A stretch of DNA of 64,000 bases from Roseovarius azorensis (GTDB lineage Bacteria > Pseudomonadota > Alphaproteobacteria > Rhodobacterales > Rhodobacteraceae), in the NCBI RefSeq assembly GCF_900109455.1, contig NZ_FOAG01000005.1, forward strand, positions 124,001 to 188,000. Reading direction: 5' to 3'. A model generated the notes under the pieces. It was not told where the DNA came from. It was given only the letters and a program-made list of their open reading frames with translations, and searched no databases. Position numbers and translations under genes: made by a program. Positions 8,801-17,480 of this stretch are shown piece after piece (the first letter of the stretch is position 1; every line of letters begins with the position of its first letter).

Positions 8801-9837
8801 TTGGCGGGGATGGGTTTGACACGCTTCATGGCGGTGCGGGCAACGACCGCCTGGAAGGCGGAGAAGGCCCGGGCCTCCTGTTCGGCAGCGCGGGCAATGA
8901 CACGCTGTCCGGCGGATCCGGGCCGGATGATCTGTATGGCGAGGATGGCAATGACATCCTGATGGGACGCGAGGGCAATGACCGACTGTTTGGCGGCGCG
9001 GGCGCGGATCGCCTGATCGGCGGGAACGGTCGCGACCGGCTGTTCGGCGGCGAGGGCAACGATACGCTCGAAGGCGGCGGCGGGTTCGATTTCCTCGACG
9101 GCGGCGAGGGTGACGACCTGATGTTCGGTGGCGATCAGGCCGACCGGATGCTGGGCGGGCCGGGCCAGGACACTATGTTTGGCGGAAACGGCGATGACCG
9201 GATGCTGGGCGGCGACGGAAATGACGTGATGCATGGCGATGACGGGCGCGACCGGATGCTGGGCGAGGCCGACAACGATCTGATGTTCGGCGGTCGGGGC
9301 GACGACACGCTGCGCGGCGGCGACGGGGACGACACGCTTTATGGCGATGCGGGAAATGATCTTCTGATCGGCGGCACCGGGCGCGACCTGATTCATGGCG
9401 GTGACGGCAACGATATCCTGCGCGGCAATGGCGGCTTTGACACCCTCTTTGGCGGCGAGGGCAATGATTTCATCGCCGGGGGCGCGCAGGCCGATCAGCT
9501 GTTTGGCGGCCCCGGCAATGACACGCTCGACGGCGGCAGCGGATTCGACACGCTTGATGGCGGCGAGGGGAATGACCTGCTGACCGGCGGGTTCAACGCC
9601 GATACATTCATCTTTGCCGACGGGCACGGGACCGACACGATCACCGATTTCGAGGCCGCCAACAACGCGGAAAAGATAGACTTCAGCGGGTTGTCGACGC
9701 TGGGCGACATCGCCTCGGTGCTTGCCGTCTCGTTCCAGATCGGGGCGGATGTGCTGATCGACACCGGCGGCGGCAACTCCATCCTGCTCCAGAATGTCCT
9801 GCTGAACGATCTCGACGCCAATGACTTCATCTTCTGA
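5884..9837 (+). CDS. Large RTX (GGxGxD-repeat) protein with glycoside-hydrolase-like N-terminal region
   Basis: A 1317-residue protein, expected to leave the cell by type I secretion because it has no signal peptide and has a C-terminal RTX tail. Residues 1-~400 resemble a clan-A glycoside hydrolase barrel: 'GFDHIRWPGG' (47-56), and 'EFVLEIGSEYYA' with E169/E173 at the usual acid/base position. About 405-527 looks like the accessory beta-sandwich. Two homologous modules follow, at ~532-605 and ~796-870. Calcium-binding nonapeptide repeats fill ~606-690 and ~871-1235. A serralysin-type end 'DTFIFADGHGTDTITDF...LNDLDANDFIF' closes the protein. The start is GTG after GGGAG. Up to about base 8690 the gene is roughly half GC; beyond that it is about two thirds GC with different codon use. 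The enzyme assignment is inference only. No secretion ABC transporter genes are in the window. Confidence 0.85.
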   Translation: MNKDLFFDLRTETLSKTDGPIASSALGAEFLGWEFFSNFESRHEVVGFDHIRWPGGIPVEEGINIDNSPDGSREIVFDLTFENLVKWDRDISDGLTGAPVPREGLREVMSFAVENDASFAMIAPTVPYIEAAFADHDQGLEWARQDIRLFATRLLNGDFGPLPKEFVLEIGSEYYALPIWQDNFLQPGVDVARTVGDVFAAMVDELNQVLQDPMLNPTDYDVNIAVQIGRFASRDDDPARGFDDNGVINGGWGEYADNLDFIAALQDVGALDAIDSLIWHRYVPNFWGIERGLSDPVNGRTLSDVTDLWESASGRELSLIVGHLSPAAQGDQDIEFHAPGLTNILQLTTTLLSEGMDYGTIFGLGFGTDGSLGFQNVIFLGGQLYTLMAESLPGMYIHDGFQNNTSPVETIWEGGQVSKEFLRVDDSVNSYVFENEDLVVIFLVAKDFEAETLDYTLHFNESFDNVSITRLFDTGNQFFNPTTGHLIGHIGEIVHETDISIRKSGAGSDLDITFNHDYEIIRITLDRRVVDIHEGTSGNDLFRINHQDDQIINSGEGEDTVQSSVSFDLREHSNGTDIETLHLLGSKNLVGIGNASDNIIVGNSGNNLLKGLGGDDIINGKAGDDTLLGGGGNDLLFGGHGSDELFGSEGNDTLEGGENNDTLYGGAGDDVLKGGAGVDFLSGGAGADRFVINAGSAGGDIILDFVFGDDVIDISAWPARSFDELLIFWTSGRLFVQDNYGSNFFIEGLHESAVELISQDDFVFSGTPPNSDHVSDGGPVQTEPPFAEQDHLDSKILKGTSGDDIFFVDATDIKIIDAGDGQDTVRSLVNFTLRKHSTGDDIEHLELLGTHDLIGVGNALDNLIIGNSGNNHLSGVWGNDTLFGGAGNDTLLGVNGNDVLSGGEGHDRLYGGSGNDTLFGDTGDDFLEGGTGLDMLFGGDGDDTLDGGAQADILQGDLGNDLLFGGDGDDTLFGGDGFDTLHGGAGNDRLEGGEGPGLLFGSAGNDTLSGGSGPDDLYGEDGNDILMGREGNDRLFGGAGADRLIGGNGRDRLFGGEGNDTLEGGGGFDFLDGGEGDDLMFGGDQADRMLGGPGQDTMFGGNGDDRMLGGDGNDVMHGDDGRDRMLGEADNDLMFGGRGDDTLRGGDGDDTLYGDAGNDLLIGGTGRDLIHGGDGNDILRGNGGFDTLFGGEGNDFIAGGAQADQLFGGPGNDTLDGGSGFDTLDGGEGNDLLTGGFNADTFIFADGHGTDTITDFEAANNAEKIDFSGLSTLGDIASVLAVSFQIGADVLIDTGGGNSILLQNVLLNDLDANDFIF

Positions 9838-9995
9838 TCGGGCAATCCGCCACCCTCGCGGAACAACTTTTGCATGTGCGTCACACGCCGCACTCTTTTC
9901 AGGCGGGCCGACAACATCTAGGAATATCTGGCCGGGCCGACCGACCGACTGCCTGCCACGGCCCGTTCGCTGCAACCGTTTCAGGAAATCCCATC

Positions 9996-10649
9996 ATGGC
10001 CCCCTCTGCATCCAGGAAAAGAAGCTTCATCCTCAGCGAGGGGAAACGCCCCGGCACCGACGATCCGCAGCGAACCTATGTGATCTTCGGCATGCCGCGC
10101 GGCGGCACGACGATGGTGGCGGGTGTCGCTGCTCTGCTGGGTCTCGATATCGGACAGGATCTGCCCCGCAATCTAGAGGATCCCGCCTTCAATCTCGATG
10201 TGCAGCACGGAACCTACGAGACCAAACTTGCCAGCATCCGGCGGACCATCGCCTGGCGCAACACCGAACAGCTGGTCTGGGGTTGGAAATTCCCGAATGC
10301 CGCCCGCTATCTGCCAAAGCTTGCCGACGATATCGCAAACCCTCACCTGATCATCGTTTTCCGCGATTTCCCCGCTGAAAGCTATCGGATGCACGACCAC
10401 AAGGGTGGCTCGATCGAGGATCTTCTGGGCACCTACATCCGGCGGCTGCGCCAGATCAAGGAGGTGATCGCGCTCTACAAATGCCCCAAGATGTTTCTCA
10501 GCTACGAGAAATGCATCGCGGAACCGGATCATTTCATCGACGAATTACGCGCCTTTCTTGGCACCACGCCGCCCGGTCCAGAGGCGCACGCGCAGATCAA
10601 GGCTTTCATGAATCCCGGAAGTTACAAGGATCTCGGCGCGTTCACCTGA
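9996..10649 (+). CDS. Sulfotransferase-family protein
   Basis: 217 residues with the PAPS 5'-phosphosulfate loop 'FGMPRGGTTM' (31-40) and a 3'-phosphate-site strand 'LIIVFRDFPAESY' (118-130), as in P-loop sulfotransferases. The ATG at 9996 follows AGGAAA and starts just before a normal N-terminus. The frame extends upstream to 9870 but that part looks like non-coding read-through. It lies 158 bases after the RTX gene on the same strand. It is unrelated in detail to the sulfotransferase in the rml operon. The acceptor is unknown; a glycan or small molecule is possible. Confidence 0.75.
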   Translation: MAPSASRKRSFILSEGKRPGTDDPQRTYVIFGMPRGGTTMVAGVAALLGLDIGQDLPRNLEDPAFNLDVQHGTYETKLASIRRTIAWRNTEQLVWGWKFPNAARYLPKLADDIANPHLIIVFRDFPAESYRMHDHKGGSIEDLLGTYIRRLRQIKEVIALYKCPKMFLSYEKCIAEPDHFIDELRAFLGTTPPGPEAHAQIKAFMNPGSYKDLGAFT

Positions 10650-10676
10650 TCCGTGTCGGTCTTGATCGCGGTATCC

Positions 10677-12374
10677 CTACTGATCGTTGCCAACCGCCAC
10701 ACTGAACAGCGCCCGTGCCTCATCCGCCGTATATCGACCCAGCCGCACATCCTCGGCCACCGCTTGCGGATCGCGCGCGGCGGGATCGCCATAGCCGCCA
10801 CCGCCGGGCGTGCGCACATGCACACGGTCGCCCGCCGAGAGAGGGATATCCTGCTCCTTGGACAGATGCACAGGCGTATAGGCCACCCCGCCACGCCACA
10901 CCGTGACCTCGTTGACCGCGCCGTCAGACCCGCCCAGCACACCCTGCGGGCCAAAGCGGCCGTGATCCATCACGAAACTTGCCCGCGCGGTGCCGCGCCG
11001 CAGTTCGACCTCGTAATCCAGACCGAACCCGCCGCGATACCGACCCGCTCCACCCGATCCCTCGCGCAGCGCATAGCGGTGATAAAGCACCGGATAGGCC
11101 TGCTCCATGATCTCCACAGGCGGGGCCTTGGAAATACCGATGGTCGAGCAACCATTGCTCAACCCATCGCCAGAGGCAGACCCGCCATAGCCCCCGCCCG
11201 AGAGCTGATACATGACGAAATCGCGCCCCCGCTGCGGATCGTGCCCGCCCAGCGCAAAATTGCCCGAGGTGCCCGCCGGGGCCGCCGTCACCCGGTCGGG
11301 CAGCGCAGCAACGAGCGCGGCAAAAACCGCCTCGGCGATCCGCTGGCTGACCTCTGCCGCGCAACCCGAGACGGGGCGCGGATACTGCGCGTCCAGAAAC
11401 GTGCCCTCGATGCCGGTGACACGCAGCGGCTCGAACGCGCCCGCGCTGATCGGCACCTCGGGAAAGATGTGGCGCATGGCCAGATAGACCGAAGAAAGCG
11501 TCGTGGCGCGCACCGAGTTCATCGGACCCATGCAGGGCGCGCTCGATCCGGTGAAATCGAATATCAGATCATCACCGCTGCGCGTCACGCTAAGGCGGAT
11601 TTCGAGCGGTTCATTGACCACCCCATCGCTGTCTATCCAAGCCACACCCCGATGCGAACCCGCGCCCATATCCCTGATGAAACTGCGCATCTGCGCCGCC
11701 GCGCGGGCGCGCAATTCGGCAATCGCCTCCGCCACCACATCTTCGCCATAGCGATCCAGCAGCGCATCGAGCCGCGCCGCGCCTAGGTCGAGCGCCGCCG
11801 CCTGCGCCTTGACATCGCCGATGCGCTGATCGGCTACCCGGATATTGGAACAGATGATCGCGTAGATCTCTGCATCCATCTGCCCTTGTTTGAACAGCTT
11901 GACCGGCGGCAGACGCAGTCCCTCCTGTTCCACCGCAGTGGCCGAGGCCGAGAACCCGCCGGGCACAGCTCCCCCTGTATCGGGCCAGTGGCCGGTATTC
12001 GACAACCAGCACCACAGACGCCCCGCCCGGTAATAGGGCCGGGCAAAGCGCACATCCATCAGATGTGTGCCGCCCAGATAGGGATCGTTGACGATATAGA
12101 TATCGCCCGGCTCCGGCGCGCCGACCTGTCCCGCGGCAATCATCCCGATCAGAGTCCGCGTCGAATACTGCATCGTCCCGACAAAGACCGGCAGTCCACC
12201 TGCGCCCTGTGCGATCAGTGACCCGTCATCGGCGGAATAGATGCCGTCCGAGCGGTCGTTCGCCTCGGCGATCACCGGCGAGAAAGCAGCGCGGGAAAAC
12301 GCCAGGTCCATCTCGTCACAGACCTGTTGCAGGCCCGCCTGAATGACCGAGAGGGTAATGGGATCAAGCGGCAT
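10677..12374 (-). CDS. Hydantoinase/oxoprolinase-family subunit B (HyuB-like)
   Basis: 565 residues of the HyuB family, the partner of HyuA-type ATPases in N-methylhydantoinase, 5-oxoprolinase and acetone/acetophenone carboxylase systems. Family features are 'LDPITLSVIQAGLQQVCDEM' at the N-terminus, 'GDIYIVNDPYLGGTHLMDV' and a C-terminal glycine-rich end 'RTPGGGGYGDP'. Its start lies inside the 3' end of hyuA (11-base overlap), so the two are translated together. The actual substrate cannot be told from sequence. No transporter or racemase accompanies the pair. Confidence 0.9.
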   Translation of the reverse strand: MPLDPITLSVIQAGLQQVCDEMDLAFSRAAFSPVIAEANDRSDGIYSADDGSLIAQGAGGLPVFVGTMQYSTRTLIGMIAAGQVGAPEPGDIYIVNDPYLGGTHLMDVRFARPYYRAGRLWCWLSNTGHWPDTGGAVPGGFSASATAVEQEGLRLPPVKLFKQGQMDAEIYAIICSNIRVADQRIGDVKAQAAALDLGAARLDALLDRYGEDVVAEAIAELRARAAAQMRSFIRDMGAGSHRGVAWIDSDGVVNEPLEIRLSVTRSGDDLIFDFTGSSAPCMGPMNSVRATTLSSVYLAMRHIFPEVPISAGAFEPLRVTGIEGTFLDAQYPRPVSGCAAEVSQRIAEAVFAALVAALPDRVTAAPAGTSGNFALGGHDPQRGRDFVMYQLSGGGYGGSASGDGLSNGCSTIGISKAPPVEIMEQAYPVLYHRYALREGSGGAGRYRGGFGLDYEVELRRGTARASFVMDHGRFGPQGVLGGSDGAVNEVTVWRGGVAYTPVHLSKEQDIPLSAGDRVHVRTPGGGGYGDPAARDPQAVAEDVRLGRYTADEARALFSVAVGNDQ

Positions 12375-14427
12375 CCGGTCCTCCGATCCCGATCAGAATA
12401 TTGCCATGCGCATCGCCGGTGGCCCGGTCCTGCGCGCCGATCAGCGTGGTGGTGTCCATCTGCTCGATCACCGCCGGGCCCCGCAGTTCGAACTCGCGCG
12501 GCAGGTGATCACGCCAATAGACCGATACCTCCCGCCAACCACCACCTATGTAAACCCGCCGCCGTGCGGTTTCGGCCTCCGCCAACGTCGCGCAACGGCC
12601 CGAAGGGTCGATTAGCGTTGACAGATCCAGCGGCGGGCGCATTCCGATAACCGAACAGTTGGCATTGACCAGATTTACGCGGATATCGTCCAGACGAACG
12701 CGAAAGCGCCTGAAATACACCTCTTCAAACAGCGCTTGCAAGGTTGCGCGGTCCACCTCCGATCCCGGCAGATCGACCCGTAACAGATGGGTCTGCCCGG
12801 CGAACTGCATATCCACCGAGTAGAGCAGACGCCGTCCGGCCAATGCCACGCGCTCGGCGTCGATCAGGCGCTCGCCCTCGACCCGTTGCACGTTGAACAC
12901 GGCGGCCAGTTCCCCCTCGGCCAGACTGTCCAGCGGGCGGTTGAGCGTGCGCACGAAATCATGCCGCAGATCGGCCACGACACAGCCGATGGCGTTGGTC
13001 AGGCCGGGGCGTGCAGGCACCAGAACGCGCGGCACCCCCAGTTCGCGCGCCAGATCTGCGGCATGCAGCGGCCCCGCACCGCCGAATGCAAACAATGCGA
13101 AATCGCGAGGATCAGCCCCCAGCGACAACGAGACCATGCGAATGGCCCCGGCCATTCTGGTGTTGGCGAGGCGAATGACCGCCTCGGCCGCCTGCGTCAC
13201 ATCAAGACCCAGAGGCGACGCCAGCCTTTCGTCAAAGACCGCCGCCACGACATCGCGCGTGACGCTGCCCCGCGCGACCCATCGCGCCGGATCGAGTCGG
13301 CCAAGCAGCAGGTTGGCGTCCGATATCGTTGGCTCCGTCCCGCCGCGCCCATAGCAGACCGGGCCGGGATCGGCCCCCGCGCTTTCCGGGCCCACCTCAA
13401 GCAGACCGGCGGCATTGACCCGCGCGATGGATCCGCCACCTGCGCCGACCGTGCGCACATCGACCATCGGCACATGGATGGGCAGCGCATGGTCGATCTC
13501 GATCTCGTTCGACACTGCCGGCTCAGCGCCGCGAACCAGCGCCACATCGGTAGAGGTGCCGCCCATGTCATAGGTGATAAGGTTCTCCACCCCCGCCACG
13601 CGCCCGGTATAGGCCGCCGCCATGACCCCCGAGGCAGGTCCAGACATCACCGTCTTGGCCGCCTCCGTCGCCACGCTGCGGGCCGAGACCATGCCGCCAT
13701 TGCTGGTCATCACCAGCACATCGCGCCCGTAGCCGCCTGCTGCCAGATCCTGCGTCAGCCGTTCCAGATACCGCGCCAGAATGGGTTGCACGCTCGCATT
13801 GACCGCCGCCGTCACACCGCGTTCGAATTCACGGCTTTCCGACAGGATCGCATGGCCCAGCGTGATATGCGCATTGGGCCAGATCGTCGCCAGCACCTCG
13901 CCCGCGCGCCGTTCATGCGCAGGATTGGCATAGGCGTGCAGGAAATGCACCACGACCGAGACGCAGCCCGCCGCCAGCAGGGTGCGCCCCGCCGCCAGCA
14001 CCGCCGCCTCATCCAGCGGCGTGACCACCTGCCCTGCGGCATCCATGCGTTCGGGCACCTCAAGCCGCAGATCGCGCGGGATGACCGGCACGAACTGCCC
14101 GGTCATGCCATAGGGCTGCGGTCGGGTGCGACGGCCCAGCTCCAGCACGTCGCGAAACCCCATCGTGGTGATCAGCCCGGTGCGCGCCATCTTGCGCTCC
14201 AGCACCGCATTTGTGGTGGTCGTCGTGCCATGCACGATGAGATCCAGCGCCGCCGGATCCGCACCCGCCGCCCCCAGCGCCGCCATCACCCCACCGGCCT
14301 GATTGTCCGGCGTCGAGGGCACCTTGGCCAGCCGCACGGCACCCGTAGCGGGATCGAGTGCCAGCAGATCGGTGAACGTGCCGCCCACGTCGATCCCCGC
14401 CACCTGACCGCTCTGCCGCCGATCCAT
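12364..14427 (-). CDS. Hydantoinase/oxoprolinase-family subunit A (HyuA-like)
   Basis: 687 residues of the HyuA family, an actin/hexokinase-fold ATPase that activates a cyclic amide or ketone for hydrolysis or carboxylation. The phosphate-binding loop 'GIDVGGTFTDLLALD' is at residues 11-25, with 'VHGTTTTTNAVLERK', 'YDMGGTSTDVAL' and 'FGGAGPLHA' further on. The ATG at 14427 was chosen because the family begins a few residues before the DVGGTFTD loop; the upstream TTG at 14475 is unlikely. It is first in a two-gene operon and lies about 75 bases beyond the rpsA terminator. Confidence 0.92.
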   Translation of the reverse strand: MDRRQSGQVAGIDVGGTFTDLLALDPATGAVRLAKVPSTPDNQAGGVMAALGAAGADPAALDLIVHGTTTTTNAVLERKMARTGLITTMGFRDVLELGRRTRPQPYGMTGQFVPVIPRDLRLEVPERMDAAGQVVTPLDEAAVLAAGRTLLAAGCVSVVVHFLHAYANPAHERRAGEVLATIWPNAHITLGHAILSESREFERGVTAAVNASVQPILARYLERLTQDLAAGGYGRDVLVMTSNGGMVSARSVATEAAKTVMSGPASGVMAAAYTGRVAGVENLITYDMGGTSTDVALVRGAEPAVSNEIEIDHALPIHVPMVDVRTVGAGGGSIARVNAAGLLEVGPESAGADPGPVCYGRGGTEPTISDANLLLGRLDPARWVARGSVTRDVVAAVFDERLASPLGLDVTQAAEAVIRLANTRMAGAIRMVSLSLGADPRDFALFAFGGAGPLHAADLARELGVPRVLVPARPGLTNAIGCVVADLRHDFVRTLNRPLDSLAEGELAAVFNVQRVEGERLIDAERVALAGRRLLYSVDMQFAGQTHLLRVDLPGSEVDRATLQALFEEVYFRRFRVRLDDIRVNLVNANCSVIGMRPPLDLSTLIDPSGRCATLAEAETARRRVYIGGGWREVSVYWRDHLPREFELRGPAVIEQMDTTTLIGAQDRATGDAHGNILIGIGGPDAA

Positions 14428-14503
14428 CCCGCCATCCCTGCGCCCTTTTTCCCCAGCTTGGCGAGACCCGCCCAAAAGTCAACGCAAGAGGGTGCGAAAC
14501 GCA

Positions 14504-14532
14504 AAACGGCCCCGCGGAGAGCGGGGCCGTTT
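14504..14532 (-). terminator. Intrinsic terminator of rpsA
   Basis: A perfect 12-bp stem (AAACGGCCCCGC at 14504-14515 with its complement at 14521-14532) closes a 5-base loop. On the minus strand it is followed by TTTTGCGTTT. It lies 26 bases after the rpsA stop codon. Confidence 0.85.
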
Positions 14533-14557
14533 CGATTTCCGGCAGTCCCCCGGAGGG

Positions 14558-16237
14558 TTACTTGTCGCCCTTGAGGGCCGCGCCAAGGATATCGCCCAGC
14601 GAGGCGCCCGAGTCGGACGAACCATACTGTTCGACTGCCTCTTTTTCCTCGGCAATCTCGCGTGCCTTGATCGAAAGACCCAGTTTGCGGGTCTTGGCGT
14701 CGACATTGGTCACCCGCGCATCGACCTTGTCACCGACCGAGAACCGCTCGGGGCGCTGCTCGGAGCGGTCACGCGACAGATCCGACCGGCGGATAAAGGA
14801 CTTCATGCCCTCGTATTCCACCTCGATCCCGCCATCCTCGATCGCCGTCACCGTCACGGTGATCACGGAGCCACGTTTAACGCCGCCCACGGCCTCGGAG
14901 AACTTGTCGCCGCCAAGTGCCTTGATCGAAAGCGAAATGCGCTCTTTCTCGACGTCGACCTCGGAGACGATGGCGCGAACCACATCGCCTTTCTTGTAGT
15001 TCTGGATTGCATCTTCGCCACGCTCGTCCCAGCTCAGATCGCTGAGATGGACCATACCGTCGATATCGCCTTCCATACCGATGAACAGGCCGAATTCGGT
15101 GATGTTCTTGACCTCGCCCTCGACCTCGGTGCCCTCGGGATGGGTCTCGGCAAAAACCTCCCACGGGTTGCGCATGGTCTGCTTGAGGCCCAGGCTGACG
15201 CGCCGCTTGGCACCGTCGATTTCCAGCACCATGACTTCAACCTCTTGCGAGGTCGAAACGATCTTGCCGGGATGCACGTTCTTCTTCGTCCAGGACATTT
15301 CCGAGACGTGAACCAGACCCTCGACACCCGGCTCCAGCTCGACAAAAGCACCGTAATCGGTGATGTTGGTGACCCGTCCGGTATGCACCGATTCGAGCGG
15401 ATACTTGGCAGCGACCACATCCCACGGATCTTCCTGCAGCTGCTTCATGCCAAGGCTGATACGGTGGGTATCCTTGTTGATCTTGATGACCTGCACCTTG
15501 ACGGTTTCGCCGATCGACAGGATCTCCGACGGGTGGTTGACCCGGCGCCATGCCATGTCGGTGACATGCAAGAGACCGTCCACACCACCCAGATCGACGA
15601 AGGCGCCGTATTCGGTGATGTTCTTGACCACACCATCAACGGTCTGGCCTTCGGTCAGGTTGCCGATCACCTCGGCGCGCTGTTCGGCGCGGCTTTCTTC
15701 GAGGATGGCGCGACGCGACACGACAATATTACCCCGACGACGATCCATCTTGAGGATCTGGAATGGCTGTTTCAAACCCATCAGCGGGCCAGCATCACGC
15801 ACCGGGCGCACATCCACCTGTGAACCGGGCAGGAACGCCACGGCGCCGCCCAGATCGACGGTAAAACCACCCTTGACACGGCCAAAGATCGCGCCATCGA
15901 CACGCTCTTCGTCGGCATAGGCTTTTTCGAGACGGTCCCACGCCTCTTCACGGCGGGCCATCTCGCGGCTGATCACGGCCTCGCCACGTGAATTCTCTGC
16001 GGAGCGCAGAAACACCTCGACTTCGTCACCGACAGAAATGTCGGGGGTCTCGCCGGGATTTGCAAATTCTTTCAGATCAACGCGGCCTTCCATCTTGTAG
16101 CCGACGTCGATGATGGCTTGGCCCGCTTCGATCGCGATGACCTTGCCCTTGACAACAGACCCTTCCTCAGGCGTGTCCATTTCGAAGCTTTCGTTCAGGA
16201 GGGCTTCGAATTCCTCCATGGATGTATGTTGAGCCAT
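14558..16237 (-). CDS. rpsA: 30S ribosomal protein S1
   Basis: 559 residues, the expected size for alphaproteobacterial S1, made of six successive S1/OB-fold RNA-binding repeats (for example 'GSVVKGKVIAIEAGQAIIDVGYKMEGRV' and 'TEYGAFVDLGGVDGLLHVTDMAWRRVNHP', and four more). It binds mRNA leaders on the 30S subunit. The start 'MAQHTSMEEFEALL' at 16237 is the family N-terminus; an open frame upstream to 16432 is not coding. A consensus-like promoter lies ~165 bases upstream and a strong terminator follows. In many relatives cmk is the immediate upstream neighbour; here two small exported-protein genes lie between. Confidence 0.98.
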   Translation of the reverse strand: MAQHTSMEEFEALLNESFEMDTPEEGSVVKGKVIAIEAGQAIIDVGYKMEGRVDLKEFANPGETPDISVGDEVEVFLRSAENSRGEAVISREMARREEAWDRLEKAYADEERVDGAIFGRVKGGFTVDLGGAVAFLPGSQVDVRPVRDAGPLMGLKQPFQILKMDRRRGNIVVSRRAILEESRAEQRAEVIGNLTEGQTVDGVVKNITEYGAFVDLGGVDGLLHVTDMAWRRVNHPSEILSIGETVKVQVIKINKDTHRISLGMKQLQEDPWDVVAAKYPLESVHTGRVTNITDYGAFVELEPGVEGLVHVSEMSWTKKNVHPGKIVSTSQEVEVMVLEIDGAKRRVSLGLKQTMRNPWEVFAETHPEGTEVEGEVKNITEFGLFIGMEGDIDGMVHLSDLSWDERGEDAIQNYKKGDVVRAIVSEVDVEKERISLSIKALGGDKFSEAVGGVKRGSVITVTVTAIEDGGIEVEYEGMKSFIRRSDLSRDRSEQRPERFSVGDKVDARVTNVDAKTRKLGLSIKAREIAEEKEAVEQYGSSDSGASLGDILGAALKGDK

Positions 16238-16403
16238 GTGGTCTCTGGTTTCCTTTTTAGCGGTTTTCTGGCCGTGCGGTTGTCTCCGCCGGTCTTGAGG
16301 GGTTTCGTTGGTCGGGCGGGTCACAAAACAAAGAGGGCCGGTGGTCCCGACCCTGCTCGATCTCTTTTGTTCTATGGCCTTGTTCGCCTTGTTGACAGAG
16401 GCG

Positions 16404-16432
16404 CGTATACAGGGCCGCCGCGGCATAATCAA
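16404..16432 (-). promoter_or_regulatory. Predicted sigma-70-type promoter of rpsA
   Basis: On the minus strand TTGATT (16432-16427) and TATACG (16409-16404) are separated by exactly 17 bases. The site is ~165 bases upstream of the rpsA ATG, leaving a long leader of the kind S1 mRNAs use for autoregulation. The assignment is by pattern only. Confidence 0.6.
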
Positions 16433-16479
16433 CCCTGTCTCGCGCAGGAACGTATCGTCTCAATTCACAGCCGGATTTG

Positions 16480-16902
16480 TCACTGGCATGTTTCGCGTGA
16501 CAGTTCACCATCGGGCATGACGGTATTGCACAAAATCGCGCCCTCGAACCGCGCGCCGCTGGTATCGGCACCCTTGAGCCGCGCGCCCGAAAGATCCGCA
16601 CCACGAAAATCGGCATCCTGCATCGAAGCGCCGACGAATGTCGCCGCCCTTAGTGTGGCATTGCGGAAATCGGCACGGTCAATCCGGGCCTCGTCAAGCT
16701 GCGCCAGAAAGAGATCGGCGGCGGAAAAGTCGCTATCCTCCATTCTTGCCCCGGTCAGATTTGCCCCAGCCAGTTTCGCCCCGGAATACGCGCCATTGCG
16801 CAGATCACAGCCGGGACAGGATCCGGTAGTGTTCAACTCATCGGCATCGGCCAATGCTGGCGCGGCCAGTGCCAGCACAACCGCCGCAAGAACGGTTTTC
16901 AT
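16480..16902 (-). CDS. Exported pentapeptide-repeat protein
   Basis: 140 residues. Residues 1-18 form a signal peptide ('MKTVLAAVVLALAAPALA'). About residues 33-125 are consecutive A(D/N)LxX pentapeptide repeats such as 'AKLAGANLTGARMEDSDF' and 'ADFRGADLSGARLKGAD', expected to fold as a right-handed quadrilateral beta-helix. Four cysteines (CPGC near the start, two near the end) could cap the helix in the periplasm. The start has AAAGGAGG with a good spacer. The frame continuing upstream to 16971 is not needed. It lies 68 bases after the DUF4168 gene, probably in one transcript. The molecular role is unknown. Confidence 0.85.
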   Translation of the reverse strand: MKTVLAAVVLALAAPALADADELNTTGSCPGCDLRNGAYSGAKLAGANLTGARMEDSDFSAADLFLAQLDEARIDRADFRNATLRAATFVGASMQDADFRGADLSGARLKGADTSGARFEGAILCNTVMPDGELSRETCQ

Positions 16903-16970
16903 CGTCGCCTCCTTTGCGTCAGGCGGTTCCTGACCGGGGGCCGATATGCCCCCGGCTGATCCATGTGGCA

Positions 16971-17360
16971 CTATTGGGTGTCTGTCTCCATCGCCTGAAC
17001 CCGTTTGGTAATCCTCTGGTTCAGGGCCTGATCTTCGCTCGCGGCCTGAGCGATCTCAAGATACCGATCCATGGTCATCCCCTCGGTCCGCTCGACCACA
17101 TCGACAATCTCGGCATTCGCCTCCTCGACGACCGCGGCCTGTTGGTCCTCTGATTCCGCGCTCTGCAGGACGGGTGTGTATTTTTCCCGCACGCCTGCCA
17201 CACCGATGAGCGCGGCGGTGAACGCATCCAGTTCCTCTGCCGAATAACTTTCGGCGGTCTGTGCGGCAACCGCCTGCGGGGTCAGCGCGGCCATGGGGGC
17301 CGCGACAAGGGCAAGCGTGACGGCGGTGGTGGTGGCTTTCAAGGTCGATCGGAAGGGCAT
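16971..17360 (-). CDS. Exported DUF4168-type protein
   Basis: 129 residues with a signal peptide (cleavage likely after the 'AVAAQ' region, ~residue 33) and a helical body containing 'YSAEELDAFTAALIGVAGVREKYTPVLQSA' and 'GMTMDRYLEIAQAASEDQALNQRITKRV', the pattern of the DUF4168 family. An AAAAGGAGG ribosome site precedes the ATG. It is encoded between cmk and the pentapeptide-repeat gene on the same strand. Family members are periplasmic with unknown function. Confidence 0.8.
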   Translation of the reverse strand: MPFRSTLKATTTAVTLALVAAPMAALTPQAVAAQTAESYSAEELDAFTAALIGVAGVREKYTPVLQSAESEDQQAAVVEEANAEIVDVVERTEGMTMDRYLEIAQAASEDQALNQRITKRVQAMETDTQ

Positions 17361-17480
17361 GGCGCCTCCTTTTTTTGACTATCGGTTTGCAGCAACAGGC
17401 ATGACCTGCTGCATAAAAACCTAAGGCCCATGCCGCAGCACGCAACCGGCTGCGCGGAATCCCGCCGGAAAGGCATCCCT

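Noticed and set aside
8470-9690. Regularly spaced repeats resembling a CRISPR or satellite array
   Set aside because: They are coding 27-base units of the RTX nonapeptide GGxGxDxLx in frame, with no spacers and no cas genes.
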